A DNA stretch of 64,000 nucleotides from Photobacterium arenosum (GCF_014841115.1 NZ_JACYTP010000001.1:434001-498000), one strand, 5' to 3'; numbered from the stretch's first letter, positions 34,559-44,829 are shown. Numbers and translations: made by a program. The notes: generated from the sequence alone by a model not told the origin.

Positions 34559-34846
34559 ATGAAACACATCGTTGATTTCATCGAGCAACTTGAAAGAGAC
34601 GAACACTCTTTCACCATTTGGGTGTATGCCCGAAATGGAAAATTTAGTCCATTTGCCGAAAAAGGAAAAACATCCACAACAAGAGCGCTTCAGAAAGCAA
34701 TTGATCAGAATTTACAAGTCGTTGTAGAGCTGCATACACCAGCTGAACACAGCAGTTACTTAATTCTGACTGAAGTACACATTGTTGTGCCGGTGCTGTT
34801 CCACCAAGGACAAGTCCATTCAATGGGTAAATCCTTAGCGGCATAA
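34559..34846 (+). CDS. Hypothetical protein, 95 residues
   Basis: Starts MKHIVDFIEQLERDEHSFTIWVYARNGKF with a purine-rich RBS (AAGGACTGG). Mixed alpha/beta, with a central basic stretch (EKGKTSTTRALQKAI) and a hydrophobic VHIVVPVLF strand; no signal peptide. Complete transcription unit with its own terminator, which supports it being real. Family unknown to me. Confidence 0.6.
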   Translation: MKHIVDFIEQLERDEHSFTIWVYARNGKFSPFAEKGKTSTTRALQKAIDQNLQVVVELHTPAEHSSYLILTEVHIVVPVLFHQGQVHSMGKSLAA

Positions 34847-34926
34847 ACGCACCAGAATTGTGGAAAAACAAAAAGAAGAACTTGGGCTAGGTTTATTTCT
34901 TATCCACATTATTCCCGATGCGTTCT

Positions 34927-34953
34927 AAAACAGACCGAAAGGTCTGTTTTTTT
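34927..34953 (+). terminator. Terminator
   Basis: AAAACAGACC/GGTCTGTTTT with a GAAA tetraloop and a run of Ts, 80 bases past the stop. Confidence 0.92.
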
Positions 34954-35121
34954 GCCCCATATCTAACCAAACGGTAAGATATATATTTCACTCAAACAAA
35001 AAACTTAGGTAATAAATTTATTACTAACGGTACGTAACGGCAACAATGTATATAAACCATTACTTTACTCTCCTGTGACAGGAAACAATCCGAGAGATGT
35101 CCCTGTTTCCGTCACATAAAG

Positions 35122-35478
35122 TTAATATGTATTTTCCTTTGCCGCTTTAGGTTCACCTGCCAATATGTGGCTACTTTCCATGAGCCGTCGCTGGCCATCA
35201 TCACACGCCGTTTTACCGTCATCCCAACCTTCGTTATAGCGGGTATCAGAATTATTCAGAGCAATATCTTTCATATATTCAGTATCAACCACACCTTTCA
35301 GACTTAATGCACTTTCACAGCCTTGGTTAAACCCAAAGTGATAAATGCTGTCATAAGGTTCTTCATTAACATAAGCCTTAGGGAAAAGTGTGTACTCACC
35401 TACACCATATTCTGAATCCATGCTGGTACAACCCGCCAGTACCCATGTCCCAAACAATACTAGAGATAATTTTTTCAT
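35122..35478 (-). CDS. Small lipoprotein
   Basis: 118 residues with a lipoprotein signal peptide (lipobox LAGC, Cys17) and a strong AAGGAG-type RBS. The mature part is acidic with GFNQGCESALSLKG and YNEGWDDGKTACDDGQRR, two segments with cysteines that may pair and that resemble each other (glycine/aspartate then Cys). Location is outer or inner membrane; function unknown. Confidence 0.75.
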   Translation of the reverse strand: MKKLSLVLFGTWVLAGCTSMDSEYGVGEYTLFPKAYVNEEPYDSIYHFGFNQGCESALSLKGVVDTEYMKDIALNNSDTRYNEGWDDGKTACDDGQRRLMESSHILAGEPKAAKENTY

Positions 35479-35598
35479 GGCCTTTCTCCTTTTCGTTCAG
35501 CCACAAGTGACCCAATCAGGTCGTCTGAATAAATTTTAGCCTATTTCAGAAACTTACCTAAAATGTGTTCAGTATTTCTCAACAGCCAGAGACAGAAA

Positions 35599-35617
35599 AG
35601 GCCACATCAAGTGGCCT
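35599..35617 (-). terminator. Terminator after metC
   Basis: AGGCCAC/GTGGCCT stem followed by TTTTC on the minus strand. Confidence 0.7.
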
Positions 35618-35639
35618 GTCATCATGAAGGTGAGGAATC

Positions 35640-36833
35640 TTACTCAGCCGTCAGAACTGCGTTCAGCCTTTCGAATCCTTTTTCCAGATCCCGAATAAGA
35701 TCATCGCAATCTTCTAATCCGATATGAAGACGTAAAATCGGACCTGCAAAAGCTTTTTTCTTCGCGGTACGCAGTTTATTAACATCTTCACTGGCCAGGA
35801 TCAGACTTTCGAAGCCACCCCAGGAATAGCCCATACTGAAATGTTCCATGCCATCCAGCAATGCTGTCAGTGCTTCGGTATTGCCCCGGTTAAGCACGAC
35901 AGAAAATAATCCGTTACACCCTTTAAAGTCCCGAAGATAAAATTCATGCCCTTCACAACTCGGCAGTGCCGGATGGCGTACATGATCAACTTCTGGTCGT
36001 TCAGCCAGCCAACGGGCCACTTTCAGGCTGCTCTCCTGATGCTGACGCAGACGCACGCCCAAAGTACGCAGTCCCCGCATCGCCAGATACACGTCATCGG
36101 GAGAGGTACACTGTCCCATCAGATAGCTGTGTTCACGTAACTGATCCCAGCAACGTTCATTGGCCGTTGCTGTACCTAACATCACATCTGAGTGCCCGAC
36201 GATATACTTAGTCGCAGCCTGAATGGAGATATCAACACCATGTTCAAACGGCTGAAAATTGATAGGCGAAGCCCAGGTATTATCCAGCATGACAACAATA
36301 TCGTGCTCATGGGCGATACGCGCAAGTGTAGGGACATCCTGCACTTCCATGGTGATGGAACAAGGCGACTCTAAAAACAACACTGTAGTATTCGGGCGGA
36401 TTAAGTCCCGGATTCCTTCGCCAATTACAGGGTCATAATAGGTGGTTTCGACGCCCATTTTCGCAAGCACTTTGTCGCAAAAATCCCGCGTTGGCTCATA
36501 AGCGCCATCGACCATCAGAACATGATCGCCCGTTTTTACAAATGACAGAATGGCATTAGAAATTGCAGCTGTACCACAAGGATATAACGCACAACCCACA
36601 CCGCCTTCCAGCTCAACCATGGCATCCTGAAAAGCAAAATGCGTATTGGTGCCGCGGCGGCCATAAAAAAGCGCTTTATTCGCCCTGTTGGCGGTGGCGT
36701 GCTTCATCTCTGCGACGGAATCAAACACTATGGTGGAAGCGCGGCTAACCGGGGGGTTCACTAATTGCTGAGTCCACTTTTTCGAGCGGCCGGCGGTGAT
36801 GATTTTAGTATCTAATGCTTTCTTTTCTGCCAT
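35640..36833 (-). CDS. metC: Cystathionine beta-lyase
   Basis: 397 residues from ATG 36833, aligning with E. coli MetC from its first residues (AEKKALDTKIITAGRSKKWT). PLP-binding region SIQAATKYIVGHSD with the Schiff-base lysine; FYGRRGTNTHF binds cofactor phosphate from the neighbouring subunit; RLHIGLEDCDDLI at the end. It cleaves cystathionine to homocysteine, pyruvate and ammonia in methionine synthesis. Single gene. Confidence 0.94.
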   Translation of the reverse strand: MAEKKALDTKIITAGRSKKWTQQLVNPPVSRASTIVFDSVAEMKHATANRANKALFYGRRGTNTHFAFQDAMVELEGGVGCALYPCGTAAISNAILSFVKTGDHVLMVDGAYEPTRDFCDKVLAKMGVETTYYDPVIGEGIRDLIRPNTTVLFLESPCSITMEVQDVPTLARIAHEHDIVVMLDNTWASPINFQPFEHGVDISIQAATKYIVGHSDVMLGTATANERCWDQLREHSYLMGQCTSPDDVYLAMRGLRTLGVRLRQHQESSLKVARWLAERPEVDHVRHPALPSCEGHEFYLRDFKGCNGLFSVVLNRGNTEALTALLDGMEHFSMGYSWGGFESLILASEDVNKLRTAKKKAFAGPILRLHIGLEDCDDLIRDLEKGFERLNAVLTAE

Positions 36834-36959
36834 GCTGTTCCCAATGCCTGTCATTCATCCATTTAACCGATAAAGCCATTGCAATCGCAATGGCTTCTTA
36901 CATCACATGACGTTATCACACTTGCCTTGTGTTTGGGTACAGCGCAGTGACTGTGTCAG

Positions 36960-37667
36960 TTATCTTATTGCCGCATAAGATATATCATTCGCGATTGGCG
37001 CTGGCGCAGTCTGCGGGCGCGGCTGAGGTTTAGGTTGAGGCATCACCACAGCCTCTGGATCCACCATCTCAAGATGTGCACGATAATTCAGGCATTCGCG
37101 CATCACTTCTTGTTCATCAGCCACTTTCGCTGTCAGTACTGTCAACAACACGGCTTTATAGGCAAAGTGTCGATGTAACTCTATGGCCAGATTGGCAGAA
37201 CAGGGTTTGTCGCCTAACGGACGCAGAACCTGCAACGCCTGCCGCTTCGGGTAAAGCTGAAAAACATTGTGATTGATGCCATTTGCTTCCCTGATCTGGT
37301 TTCTGATCTCGCATCGCGACACCGGACTGTAATACCCGTAGTCTTCTTCACCGGCCACACGCTTAAGATAGGCGTAATGCAGATGGGTCATGGTGCCATG
37401 CAAGGCGGGCAGGCTGAGAAAGATAATGTCTTCATAGTCTTCACCCAGGGTTTGAAAAATCCCCCGTGTTTGCGGCACAAAGCCATGGTTGAGCAAACAG
37501 GTGATAGACTTCAGGCCTGCCATATATTGCGTCAGCACCGCCAGCATAGCCGTATAAAGTTCAGGTGGTTCAGTGATATTTTCGCGGATATTTTCGTGAA
37601 GTGTCTGAAGTTTGTACTCCAGAAACTGTACAATCTGATGGTTCAGCTTCATCTCTGCGTCATACAT
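36960..37667 (-). CDS. Hypothetical helical protein with Pro/Gln tail
   Basis: 235 residues from ATG 37667, preceded by GGGGGCGG. Almost entirely helical, with a tail PQPKPQPRPQTAPAP near the C-terminus. No signal peptide or membrane segment. A segment AGLKSITCLLNHGFVPQTRGIFQTLGEDYEDIIFL suggests a compact all-alpha fold; I do not recognise the family. The long in-frame extension upstream to 37955 has no RBS and is not included. Confidence 0.65.
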   Translation of the reverse strand: MYDAEMKLNHQIVQFLEYKLQTLHENIRENITEPPELYTAMLAVLTQYMAGLKSITCLLNHGFVPQTRGIFQTLGEDYEDIIFLSLPALHGTMTHLHYAYLKRVAGEEDYGYYSPVSRCEIRNQIREANGINHNVFQLYPKRQALQVLRPLGDKPCSANLAIELHRHFAYKAVLLTVLTAKVADEQEVMRECLNYRAHLEMVDPEAVVMPQPKPQPRPQTAPAPIANDISYAAIR

Positions 37668-38064
37668 AGCGCCGCCCCCATTTCTGTTATTGTCCGGATC
37701 ATACCGACCCGTGATACGCCACATTGCTTTACCGGTATTCCTCTTCCTGTCAAATCGCAAAACCAGGACAAGAATGTGATCTTTATCATGCAAATAAAGT
37801 GCCGGGTAACGGTTACGGGGAAGCGAGCCTGTTTCAGGTGTGAGCTGTAAATTTTTGTGACTTGCGTCGCATTTTGCAAGGCGAAATGCAAAACACGGTC
37901 CAGGCAGGAGCATCAGAGGTACAGCAAGACTTTCTATTCGCGCAGTGTGGATCAAGATGCCTGCTGAATCGGTACACAGACAACTTCGGACAAAAATTCA
38001 GCACACCAAAATGTCAATAAACCTGACACAGCAAAACCGTACAACCTGTAGCATAAAACAAAAA
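37668..38064. other. Intergenic region with a possible CRP site
   Basis: Mostly featureless. TGTGATCTTTATCATG (37775-37790) matches the CRP consensus TGTGA-N6-TCACA at eight of ten positions and lies 108 bp upstream of the gene at 37667. No coding ORF is supported. Confidence 0.35.
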
Positions 38065-38086
38065 AAGCGCCGGCAATCCGGCGCTT
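38065..38086 (-). terminator. Terminator after phhB
   Basis: AAGCGCCGG/CCGGCGCTT with a CAAT loop followed by TTTTTTG on the minus strand. Confidence 0.92.
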
Positions 38087-38134
38087 AGCGCTTATTCATT
38101 ACTCACTGACGTGTTTTGCGAATCAATAAGGTGT

Positions 38135-38476
38135 TTAATTTTCAAACAGACGATCTGTTTTCGCGGCACAGATAAAGTCGTTTTTATGCAGCCCTTTAAT
38201 TGAGTGACTCCACCAGTTTACCGTCACTTTACCCCACTCAAGTGTAATGGTTGGGTGATGGAATTCTTCTTCAGCCATCTCTGCCACCTGATTGGCAAAC
38301 GCCCAGGCCAGCTTAAAATTCTTAAACTTATACGCCCTTTCCAGTTGTTTGATACCCTCAACATTGAGCACCTCCCACTCTGGAATCGCTTTCGTCAGCT
38401 CAACCATTTCATGGTCTGTCACCATAGGGGCGTCAATTTGACAGGCTTCACACTTCAATTCAGTTAAATCAGACAT
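38135..38476 (-). CDS. phhB: Pterin-4a-carbinolamine dehydratase
   Basis: 113 residues. [33 protein letters not shown] holds the catalytic histidines of the PCD/DCoH family. It regenerates the pterin cofactor used by phenylalanine hydroxylase. The start overlaps the last 8 bases of phhA, so the two are translationally coupled. Confidence 0.94.
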   Translation of the reverse strand: MSDLTELKCEACQIDAPMVTDHEMVELTKAIPEWEVLNVEGIKQLERAYKFKNFKLAWAFANQVAEMAEEEFHHPTITLEWGKVTVNWWSHSIKGLHKNDFICAAKTDRLFEN

Positions 38477-39281
38477 ATTCCCCAACTTGCTCCTTGTTCT
38501 TCGGCGGGTACAAAGGTGCATGCAAACCCAAAGACTGGGCCTGATGAACCATACTCATGATGTCTTGATGTGCCAGCTCAAACAGTTGCTGTATACCATC
38601 AATCTCAAAATAAATCGGTTGCATGATGTCAATACGATACGGTGTGCGTAACACATCAACAGGATCAAACACTTTGTAAATCGGCTTATCGCTGGTCATC
38701 GCATATTCGGTTTCGCCCGGTGAAGACAGAATACCGCCACCGTAAATCCGGCGCTCACCGTGCTGGCGCATCAGACCAAATTCGACCGTAAACCAGTACA
38801 AACGCGCAAGATAGACCCGCTCTTCCTTGGAAGCAGCAAAGCCTAAACGACCATAGGTATGAGTAAATTCTGCAAAGGCCGGATTAGTCAACATGGCGCA
38901 GTGACCGAACACTTCATGGAAAAAGTCAGGTTCCTGCAGGTAATCAAATTCTTCACGACTACGCAGGAATGTGGCCACTGGAAACTGTTTATTTGCCAGC
39001 AGCTTGAAGAAGCGGTCAAAATTAATCAGCGCCGGCACTTCAACACACTGCCAGCCTGTGCTTTTCATCAGCACCTTATTCACTTCCGCCAGTTGCGGTA
39101 CACGATCAGCAGGCAGATTCAGCAGTTCCAGCCCTTGAATATATTCGTCACAGGCCCGGCCTTTTATACAGCTAAGCTGTCTTGTCACCAAATCGTGCCA
39201 GATTTGGTGCTCATCGTCAGACCAGTGAATGAAGCCGTTTTCATCCGGCTGTTTCGATACATACTTTGTCGCTTTGCCCAT
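38469..39281 (-). CDS. phhA: Phenylalanine-4-hydroxylase
   Basis: 270 residues from ATG 39281 (GAAGG upstream), starting [20 protein letters not shown] as is usual for bacterial PhhA; an upstream in-frame extension to 39461 is unlikely. Iron ligands are the two histidines of [11 protein letters not shown] and the Glu of FTVEFGL. It converts phenylalanine to tyrosine with O2 and tetrahydropterin, feeding the homogentisate pathway encoded divergently. Confidence 0.95.
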   Translation of the reverse strand: MGKATKYVSKQPDENGFIHWSDDEHQIWHDLVTRQLSCIKGRACDEYIQGLELLNLPADRVPQLAEVNKVLMKSTGWQCVEVPALINFDRFFKLLANKQFPVATFLRSREEFDYLQEPDFFHEVFGHCAMLTNPAFAEFTHTYGRLGFAASKEERVYLARLYWFTVEFGLMRQHGERRIYGGGILSSPGETEYAMTSDKPIYKVFDPVDVLRTPYRIDIMQPIYFEIDGIQQLFELAHQDIMSMVHQAQSLGLHAPLYPPKNKEQVGEYV

Positions 39282-39470
39282 AAAACAACCTTCTATGTCT
39301 CTCTGCCTTGCCTTGGCAATCATCAGCTCAACGGTCTGTTTCTCCGGCTCAACCATTGGCGAGCTGCGAATAAACAACAGATAAGTCTGGAGCTGTCCCT
39401 TCTCGTTTAAGGGTAGGCGTTTTAGGGATCGCAATGGAACCACCTGAGTGGAATCGCACAACCCATACAG

Positions 39471-39488
39471 TGTAACAATAATTTTACA
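39471..39488. promoter_or_regulatory. TyrR box
   Basis: TGTAACAATAATTTTACA fits the TyrR consensus TGTAAA-N6-TTTACA at 11 of 12 positions. It lies in the 516-bp divergent region (39282-39797), 190 bp before phhA and 310 bp before hmgA, so TyrR/PhhR could control both. The rest of this region holds no supported gene. Confidence 0.75.
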
Positions 39489-39797
39489 TACCCCTGATTG
39501 CTCAGCTCCTGTCAGGCCAGATTGAAAAAACGAAGCAGAGCACCGACTTAGACCATCAATAAGAACATACAGTTATGTAAAAAAAACCGCACACTTTGCA
39601 AAAGTGAATATTGCTTGAGGGGTTGCTTGTTAAGTCGCTCTCAACCAGAGTTAAAGCAGAAGGTTAACACTATGTTAAGCCAGATATGCCGATACTCGGC
39701 CATCAGAGTTTTCAGGGCGTCTGGCACACAAGGATAGGGACAGTGGGTTTGTCGCTGCAGACAAACGCAGGCTGTCATCGTCAATGAGGACCCAAAG

Positions 39798-40928
39798 ATG
39801 CGTCACTGGTTTCAATTTCCGATTATAGAAGGTAAAGCCTCACGTCAGGCCCACTGCGACTTGCCGGAAGGTACGTATGAACGTGAATGCGGTAAAGAAG
39901 GCTTCTTTGGCCCTGCAAGCCACATGTATCACAGCAATCCGCCTACAGGCTGGGTAGAGTGGGACGGCCCCTTGCGCCCCCGCGCCATAGACACGACCCG
40001 CCTTGAGCAGCCGGGTGAATCGCCCTGGGATGCCTCTTTGGTACTGTTCAACAACCAGTTGAAACTCAGAGTCTGGAATACCACCCAAAGCATGAACCAT
40101 CTGGTCCGTAATGGTGATGGCGATGAAGTGCTTTTCATTCATCAGGGCAGCGGCCAACTGTATTGTGATTATGGCCACCTGACCTTCACAGAAGGTGACT
40201 ATATCACCATTCCCCGCGCCACCAGCTGGCGCATAGAGGTCGACGAACCTGTCTCGATGCTGTTGATTGAAGCGACCAACGGCGGATACCAGATGCCGGA
40301 TCGCGGTCTGGCAGGCCAGCATGCCGTGTATGACCCGGCGGTACTGGAATACGCACGCATTGATGACGCCTTTCTCGCACAGCAAAATAATGATCAGCGC
40401 TGGCAGGTCAGGCTCAAAGCCCGCGATCAGATGAATACCATCACCTACCCGTACAACCCTCTTGATGCGCAAGGCTGGAAAGGGAATCTGACCGTCTTCA
40501 AACTGAACTGGCGTGATATTCGCCCGCTGATGAGCCATCGCTATCACCTGCCGCCGTCAGCACATACCACATTCGTCGCGAATGGTTTCGTCATCTGTAC
40601 TTTCGTGCCTCGTCCGATCGAGTCTGATCCGGGCGCATTGAAAGTACCTTTCTATCATAACAATGACGACTACGATGAAGTGCTGTTCTACCACAAGGGT
40701 AACTTTTTCAGCCGCGACAACATTGAAGCCGGCATGATCACCCACCACCCCTGCGGCTTCTCGCACGGCCCGCACCCGAAGGCTCTGGCGGCCAGCCAGT
40801 CGCAGCCGAAAAAAGAAACCGATGAAGTGGCGGTGATGATCGACACCCGATATCCGCTGGAAGTCGCGGATCTGCCGGAAGGCGTTGAAAACAAAGATTA
40901 TGTCTATTCCTGGATCAACCGTAAGTGA
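39798..40928 (+). CDS. hmgA: Homogentisate 1,2-dioxygenase
   Basis: 376 residues. FYHNNDDYDEVLFYHKG and MITHHPCGFSHGPHP carry the cupin iron ligands of the family. It opens the ring of homogentisate to maleylacetoacetate. Its loss in Vibrio relatives gives pyomelanin; this copy looks intact. First gene of a four-gene row; RBS TGAGGACC. Confidence 0.95.
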   Translation: MRHWFQFPIIEGKASRQAHCDLPEGTYERECGKEGFFGPASHMYHSNPPTGWVEWDGPLRPRAIDTTRLEQPGESPWDASLVLFNNQLKLRVWNTTQSMNHLVRNGDGDEVLFIHQGSGQLYCDYGHLTFTEGDYITIPRATSWRIEVDEPVSMLLIEATNGGYQMPDRGLAGQHAVYDPAVLEYARIDDAFLAQQNNDQRWQVRLKARDQMNTITYPYNPLDAQGWKGNLTVFKLNWRDIRPLMSHRYHLPPSAHTTFVANGFVICTFVPRPIESDPGALKVPFYHNNDDYDEVLFYHKGNFFSRDNIEAGMITHHPCGFSHGPHPKALAASQSQPKKETDEVAVMIDTRYPLEVADLPEGVENKDYVYSWINRK

Positions 40929-40982
40929 TCAACAGGCGAAAAAACAAGCATTAGATTTACATTGTAAAGTAAGGAGTAAAAC

Positions 40983-42005
40983 GTGAAATTAGCTTCTTTA
41001 AACCAAGGCCGTGACGGACAACTGATTATCGTTTCACGTGATCTCACTCAAGCCGTACATGCACACGACATCGCGCCGACGCTGCAATTTGCTCTGGATA
41101 ACTGGGATCAGGTCGAAGCGGATCTGCAACATCTGTATCGCAATTTGAATGACGGCATTGCCAATGATGTCTTCCCGTTTAACCCGGCACATTGTGCCTC
41201 TCCGCTGCCACGGGCTTTTCAATGGGCGGACGGCAGTGCCTATGTCAACCATGTGGAATTAGTCCGCAAGGCACGCGGCGCAGAAATGCCGGAAAGCTTC
41301 TGGACCGATCCCCTGATGTATCAGGGCATGTCAGATGGTTTTCTTGGCCCGCGTCAGGACATTGAAATGGCCGATGAAAGCTGGGGAATCGATTTTGAAG
41401 GTGAGATTGCGGTTATCACCAATGATGTACCAATGGGAACACGCACTGAAGAAGTACACGGCCACATCAAATTGCTGATGCTGGTCAATGATGTGTCGCT
41501 GCGCAATCTGATCCCCGCGGAGCTGAGCAAAGGCTTTGGTTTCTTTCAGTCCAAACCGGCTTCGGCCTTCTCTCCTGTGGCTGTCACACCGGATGAACTG
41601 GGCGAAAGCTGGCATGACTACAAAGTGCATCAGCGTCTGAGCGTACACCTGAATGATGAGCTGTTCGGTGAACCCAATGCTGGTGTGGACATGACCTTCA
41701 ACTTCGCAGAGCTGGTGCAACACGTGGCGAAATCCCGTCATATCTGCGCGGGCACCATTATCGGTTCCGGGACTGTTTCTAACGTTGATCGCTCCAGCGG
41801 ATCCTGCTGTCTGGCCGAACGCCGTATGCTGGAAATTATCGATCAGGGACAAGCCGTTACGCCTTTCATGAAGTTTGGCGACAAAGTCAAAATTGAAATG
41901 TTTGACGACAACGGTGACTCCATCTTTGGCGCGATTGAACAGACAGTGGTGAAATACCAGCATCAGTACGATCCTGCCGATCTGAACCACCACCAGCCAG
42001 TTTAA
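40983..42005 (+). CDS. fahA: Fumarylacetoacetase
   Basis: 340 residues from a GTG start with AAGGAG upstream. FAH domain with ESWGIDFEGEIAVITND (metal-binding glutamates), RNLIPAELSKGFGFFQSKPASAFSPVAVTPDELG and AGTIIGSGTVSN. It cleaves fumarylacetoacetate into fumarate and acetoacetate. Shorter than animal FAH and of the type usually linked to hmgA in Vibrio and Pseudomonas. Confidence 0.92.
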   Translation: MKLASLNQGRDGQLIIVSRDLTQAVHAHDIAPTLQFALDNWDQVEADLQHLYRNLNDGIANDVFPFNPAHCASPLPRAFQWADGSAYVNHVELVRKARGAEMPESFWTDPLMYQGMSDGFLGPRQDIEMADESWGIDFEGEIAVITNDVPMGTRTEEVHGHIKLLMLVNDVSLRNLIPAELSKGFGFFQSKPASAFSPVAVTPDELGESWHDYKVHQRLSVHLNDELFGEPNAGVDMTFNFAELVQHVAKSRHICAGTIIGSGTVSNVDRSSGSCCLAERRMLEIIDQGQAVTPFMKFGDKVKIEMFDDNGDSIFGAIEQTVVKYQHQYDPADLNHHQPV

Positions 42006-42017
42006 CCAGGAGGCCGG

Positions 42018-42656
42018 ATGACGCTTTATGACTATTTCCGCTCATCCGCCGCCTACCGGGTGCGTATTGCGCTCAACCTGAAAGGGTTGAGCTATACCAG
42101 CCACCCGGTGTCTCTGGTGGATAAAGCGCAACAATCACCGGCTTATCAGGCCATCAATCCGTCTCAGCTGGTGCCGACACTGGATACGGAGACTGGCCAG
42201 CTCAGCCAATCACTGGCCATTATAGAATGGCTGGAAGACACCCATCCTGAGCCTGCTCTTCTGCCCCGCGATCCGTGGCAAAAAGCACAATGCCGCGAAC
42301 TGGCACTGAGTATCGCGTGTGATATTCACCCGGTTAACAACTTGCGCATCCTCAACTATTTAACGCAGGACTTGGGTGTGAGCCAGGAAGATAAGCTAAC
42401 CTGGTATCACCATTGGCTGCACCAGGGCTTGTCTGCGCTGGAAGCCAGAGTAGCGGCAAGACAAACTCACCAGCCCAGTACCTTCTGTTGTGGCGACACG
42501 CCCTCGCTGGCCGATATTTGTCTGGTGCCTCAGCTTTATAATGCGCGCCGGTTCGAGCTTGACTTGTCCCCCTACCCGACGCTGGTCAGAATCGATGCTG
42601 CCTGCCAAAAACTGGCTCCTTTTGAGCAGGCTCACCCGGATAATACGCCACAATAA
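42018..42656 (+). CDS. maiA: Maleylacetoacetate isomerase
   Basis: 212-residue zeta-class glutathione transferase: SSAAYRVRIALNLKGLSY with the active-site SSxxxR, then NPSQLVPTLDTETG for glutathione binding. Perfect AGGAGG RBS 12 bases after fahA. Isomerises maleylacetoacetate to fumarylacetoacetate with glutathione. Confidence 0.94.
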   Translation: MTLYDYFRSSAAYRVRIALNLKGLSYTSHPVSLVDKAQQSPAYQAINPSQLVPTLDTETGQLSQSLAIIEWLEDTHPEPALLPRDPWQKAQCRELALSIACDIHPVNNLRILNYLTQDLGVSQEDKLTWYHHWLHQGLSALEARVAARQTHQPSTFCCGDTPSLADICLVPQLYNARRFELDLSPYPTLVRIDAACQKLAPFEQAHPDNTPQ

Positions 42657-42728
42657 AAGCATCAAGGCGGCATGCAGGACGCCAGGTCTGCGATAAAGAC
42701 GTAAGCCATCACGATAAGGACGATAACG

Positions 42729-44744
42729 ATGAGCATGCAAGACCATCATCTGGAAGAAGATCAAGCGCCAATTCTCTGGCAGCCGACCAAAGACAGTATT
42801 CATGACAGCTTGCTGTACCAGTTCATGGTGAATCTGAGCGAGCAGGAAGACACCCTTTTTCACGACTATCAGCAGCTTCACCATTGGTCTGTCACGCACA
42901 GTGAACAGTTCTGGGATCGTCTGTGGGACTTCTGCGGCGTCATTGGTGACAAAGGCAGCAGAGTGACAGACTGCCCCCCAGGCAGCACAGAGCCGGCTAA
43001 AGACACCCTCTGGTTCCCGGATGCCCGCCTGAATTTTGCTGAAAACCTGCTGGCCTACGCCAAACAGGCACCGGAAACAGCGGCTATTGTGTTTCATTGT
43101 GAAGGACAGGCAGAACAACGCCAGCAGCTAAGCTGGCAGAACTTGTACGATCAGGTCTCCCAACTCAGCCAGTATCTGCGCCAGCAAGGCATCTCACAAG
43201 GTGATGTCGTGGCCGGTTATCTGCCTAACCTGCCACAAACGCTGATAGCCATGCTCGCCACCAGCGCAATTGGGGCGATCTGGACTTCTACCTCGCCGGA
43301 CTTTGGGGTAGATAGCGTGGTTGAGCGCTTCGGCCAGACATGCCCGAAACTCTTGTTCGCGGCCGATGGCTATTTTTACAATGGTAAAAGTCACAGCTGC
43401 ATCGACAAAGTCAATGCCATGCTGACAGAACTGCACAGCGTAGAGAAAGTGGTGCTGATTCCATTTACTGACATGCCGCCGCCTGCTGCAGAGCCGTTAA
43501 CTGAACGCTATCAATACTGGGATGACGTGCTAGCCACGTGTCAGCCAGCGGCAATCCTGTATGAACAGGTTGAGTTTAATCATCCGCTTTACATACTCTA
43601 TTCTTCCGGCACCACGGGAAAGCCCAAGTGTATTGTTCACAGTGTCGGTGGCATTTTGCTGAATCATCTGAAAGAACACATGCTGCACAGCAATGTCAAT
43701 AAAGGGGATCGCCTGTTCTATTTCACCACCTGTGGCTGGATGATGTGGAACTGGATGGCCAGCGGGCTGGCGGCTGGTGCGACCCTGGTGCTCTACGAAG
43801 GTTCTCCTTTCTATCCGGACGGTAATGTGCTGTGGGATATGGCCGATCAGGAAGGCGTTACCCTGTTTGGCACTTCAGCCAAATATCTCGAAGCACTTGA
43901 GAAAAAAGGCTACCAGCCTAACCAGACCCATCGGCTGTCTGGCCTGCGAACCCTATGCTCTACCGGCTCTGTGTTAGCGCCGGAACAGTTCGACTATGTG
44001 TATCGTGCTGTCAAATCTGACTTGCAGTTAGCCTCTATTGCCGGTGGTACTGACATTTGTGGCTGCTTTGCGATTGGTAACCCTCTCAGCCCTGTGTACC
44101 GCGGAGAATGCCAGGGTCGTGCATTAGGCATGGATGTACAGGTTTATGATGACAACGGAAAGCCGGTGATTGACGCTCAGGGCGAACTGGTGTGCTGTAA
44201 CAGCTTTCCGCATCAGCCTGTCGGATTCTGGAACGACGAAGCGGGTAAACGCTACCACAGTGCGTACTGGGAGGTTTATGCCAACACCTGGCACCACGGT
44301 GATTTTGTTCAGCTGACCCGTCACGGCGGCTTAGTCTTCTTTGGCCGGTCCGATGCGGTGCTCAATCCGGGCGGTGTGCGCATCGGGACAGCGGAAATCT
44401 ACCGTCAGGTCAATCCGATGGACGAGATTACCGACTCCATTGTGATCGGACAAAACTGGCAGAATGACGTCCGTGTAGTGCTCTTTGTTCAGCTTGCCGA
44501 AGGACAACAGCTCGACGACACGCTGCAGGCCCGGATTCGTCAGCGCATCAAAGAGCATTGCTCGCCACGTCATGTCCCGGCGGTGATTCTGGCTGTCACC
44601 GACATTCCGCGCACTAAATCAGGCAAGCTGGTTGAACTGGCGGTGCGTAATGTGGTGCATCAGCAGCCGGTGAAAAACGTCGGCGCGCTGGCCAACCCGG
44701 AGGCGCTGGAACAGTACAAAAATCGTCCAGAGCTGATGCTGTGA
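42729..44744 (+). CDS. Acetoacetyl-CoA synthetase
   Basis: 671-residue ANL-superfamily ligase. AMP-binding motif YSSGTTGKPKCIVHSVGG, GWMMWNWMASGL, GGTDICGCF and the A10 motif RTKSGKLVELAV. Similar to acetoacetate-CoA ligases (AacS). Placed behind maiA it would activate the acetoacetate released by FahA, so the whole chain from phenylalanine to acetoacetyl-CoA is covered except aminotransfer and hpd. Confidence 0.92.
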   Translation: MSMQDHHLEEDQAPILWQPTKDSIHDSLLYQFMVNLSEQEDTLFHDYQQLHHWSVTHSEQFWDRLWDFCGVIGDKGSRVTDCPPGSTEPAKDTLWFPDARLNFAENLLAYAKQAPETAAIVFHCEGQAEQRQQLSWQNLYDQVSQLSQYLRQQGISQGDVVAGYLPNLPQTLIAMLATSAIGAIWTSTSPDFGVDSVVERFGQTCPKLLFAADGYFYNGKSHSCIDKVNAMLTELHSVEKVVLIPFTDMPPPAAEPLTERYQYWDDVLATCQPAAILYEQVEFNHPLYILYSSGTTGKPKCIVHSVGGILLNHLKEHMLHSNVNKGDRLFYFTTCGWMMWNWMASGLAAGATLVLYEGSPFYPDGNVLWDMADQEGVTLFGTSAKYLEALEKKGYQPNQTHRLSGLRTLCSTGSVLAPEQFDYVYRAVKSDLQLASIAGGTDICGCFAIGNPLSPVYRGECQGRALGMDVQVYDDNGKPVIDAQGELVCCNSFPHQPVGFWNDEAGKRYHSAYWEVYANTWHHGDFVQLTRHGGLVFFGRSDAVLNPGGVRIGTAEIYRQVNPMDEITDSIVIGQNWQNDVRVVLFVQLAEGQQLDDTLQARIRQRIKEHCSPRHVPAVILAVTDIPRTKSGKLVELAVRNVVHQQPVKNVGALANPEALEQYKNRPELML

Positions 44745-44772
44745 TCACCCCTGAACATCACTCTGGAAACAA

Positions 44773-44803
44773 AAAACACGCCTGTAAACCGGGCGTGTTT
44801 TTT
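44773..44803. terminator. Bidirectional terminator
   Basis: AAAACACGCC/GGCGTGTTTT with long A and T tracts between convergent genes. Confidence 0.92.
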
Positions 44804-44829
44804 TATCATCAACCAGTGAACCTGGTTTA

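Noticed and set aside
39840..40547. 235-residue minus-strand ORF inside hmgA
   Set aside because: Shadow of hmgA caused by GC-skewed third positions; no start signal.
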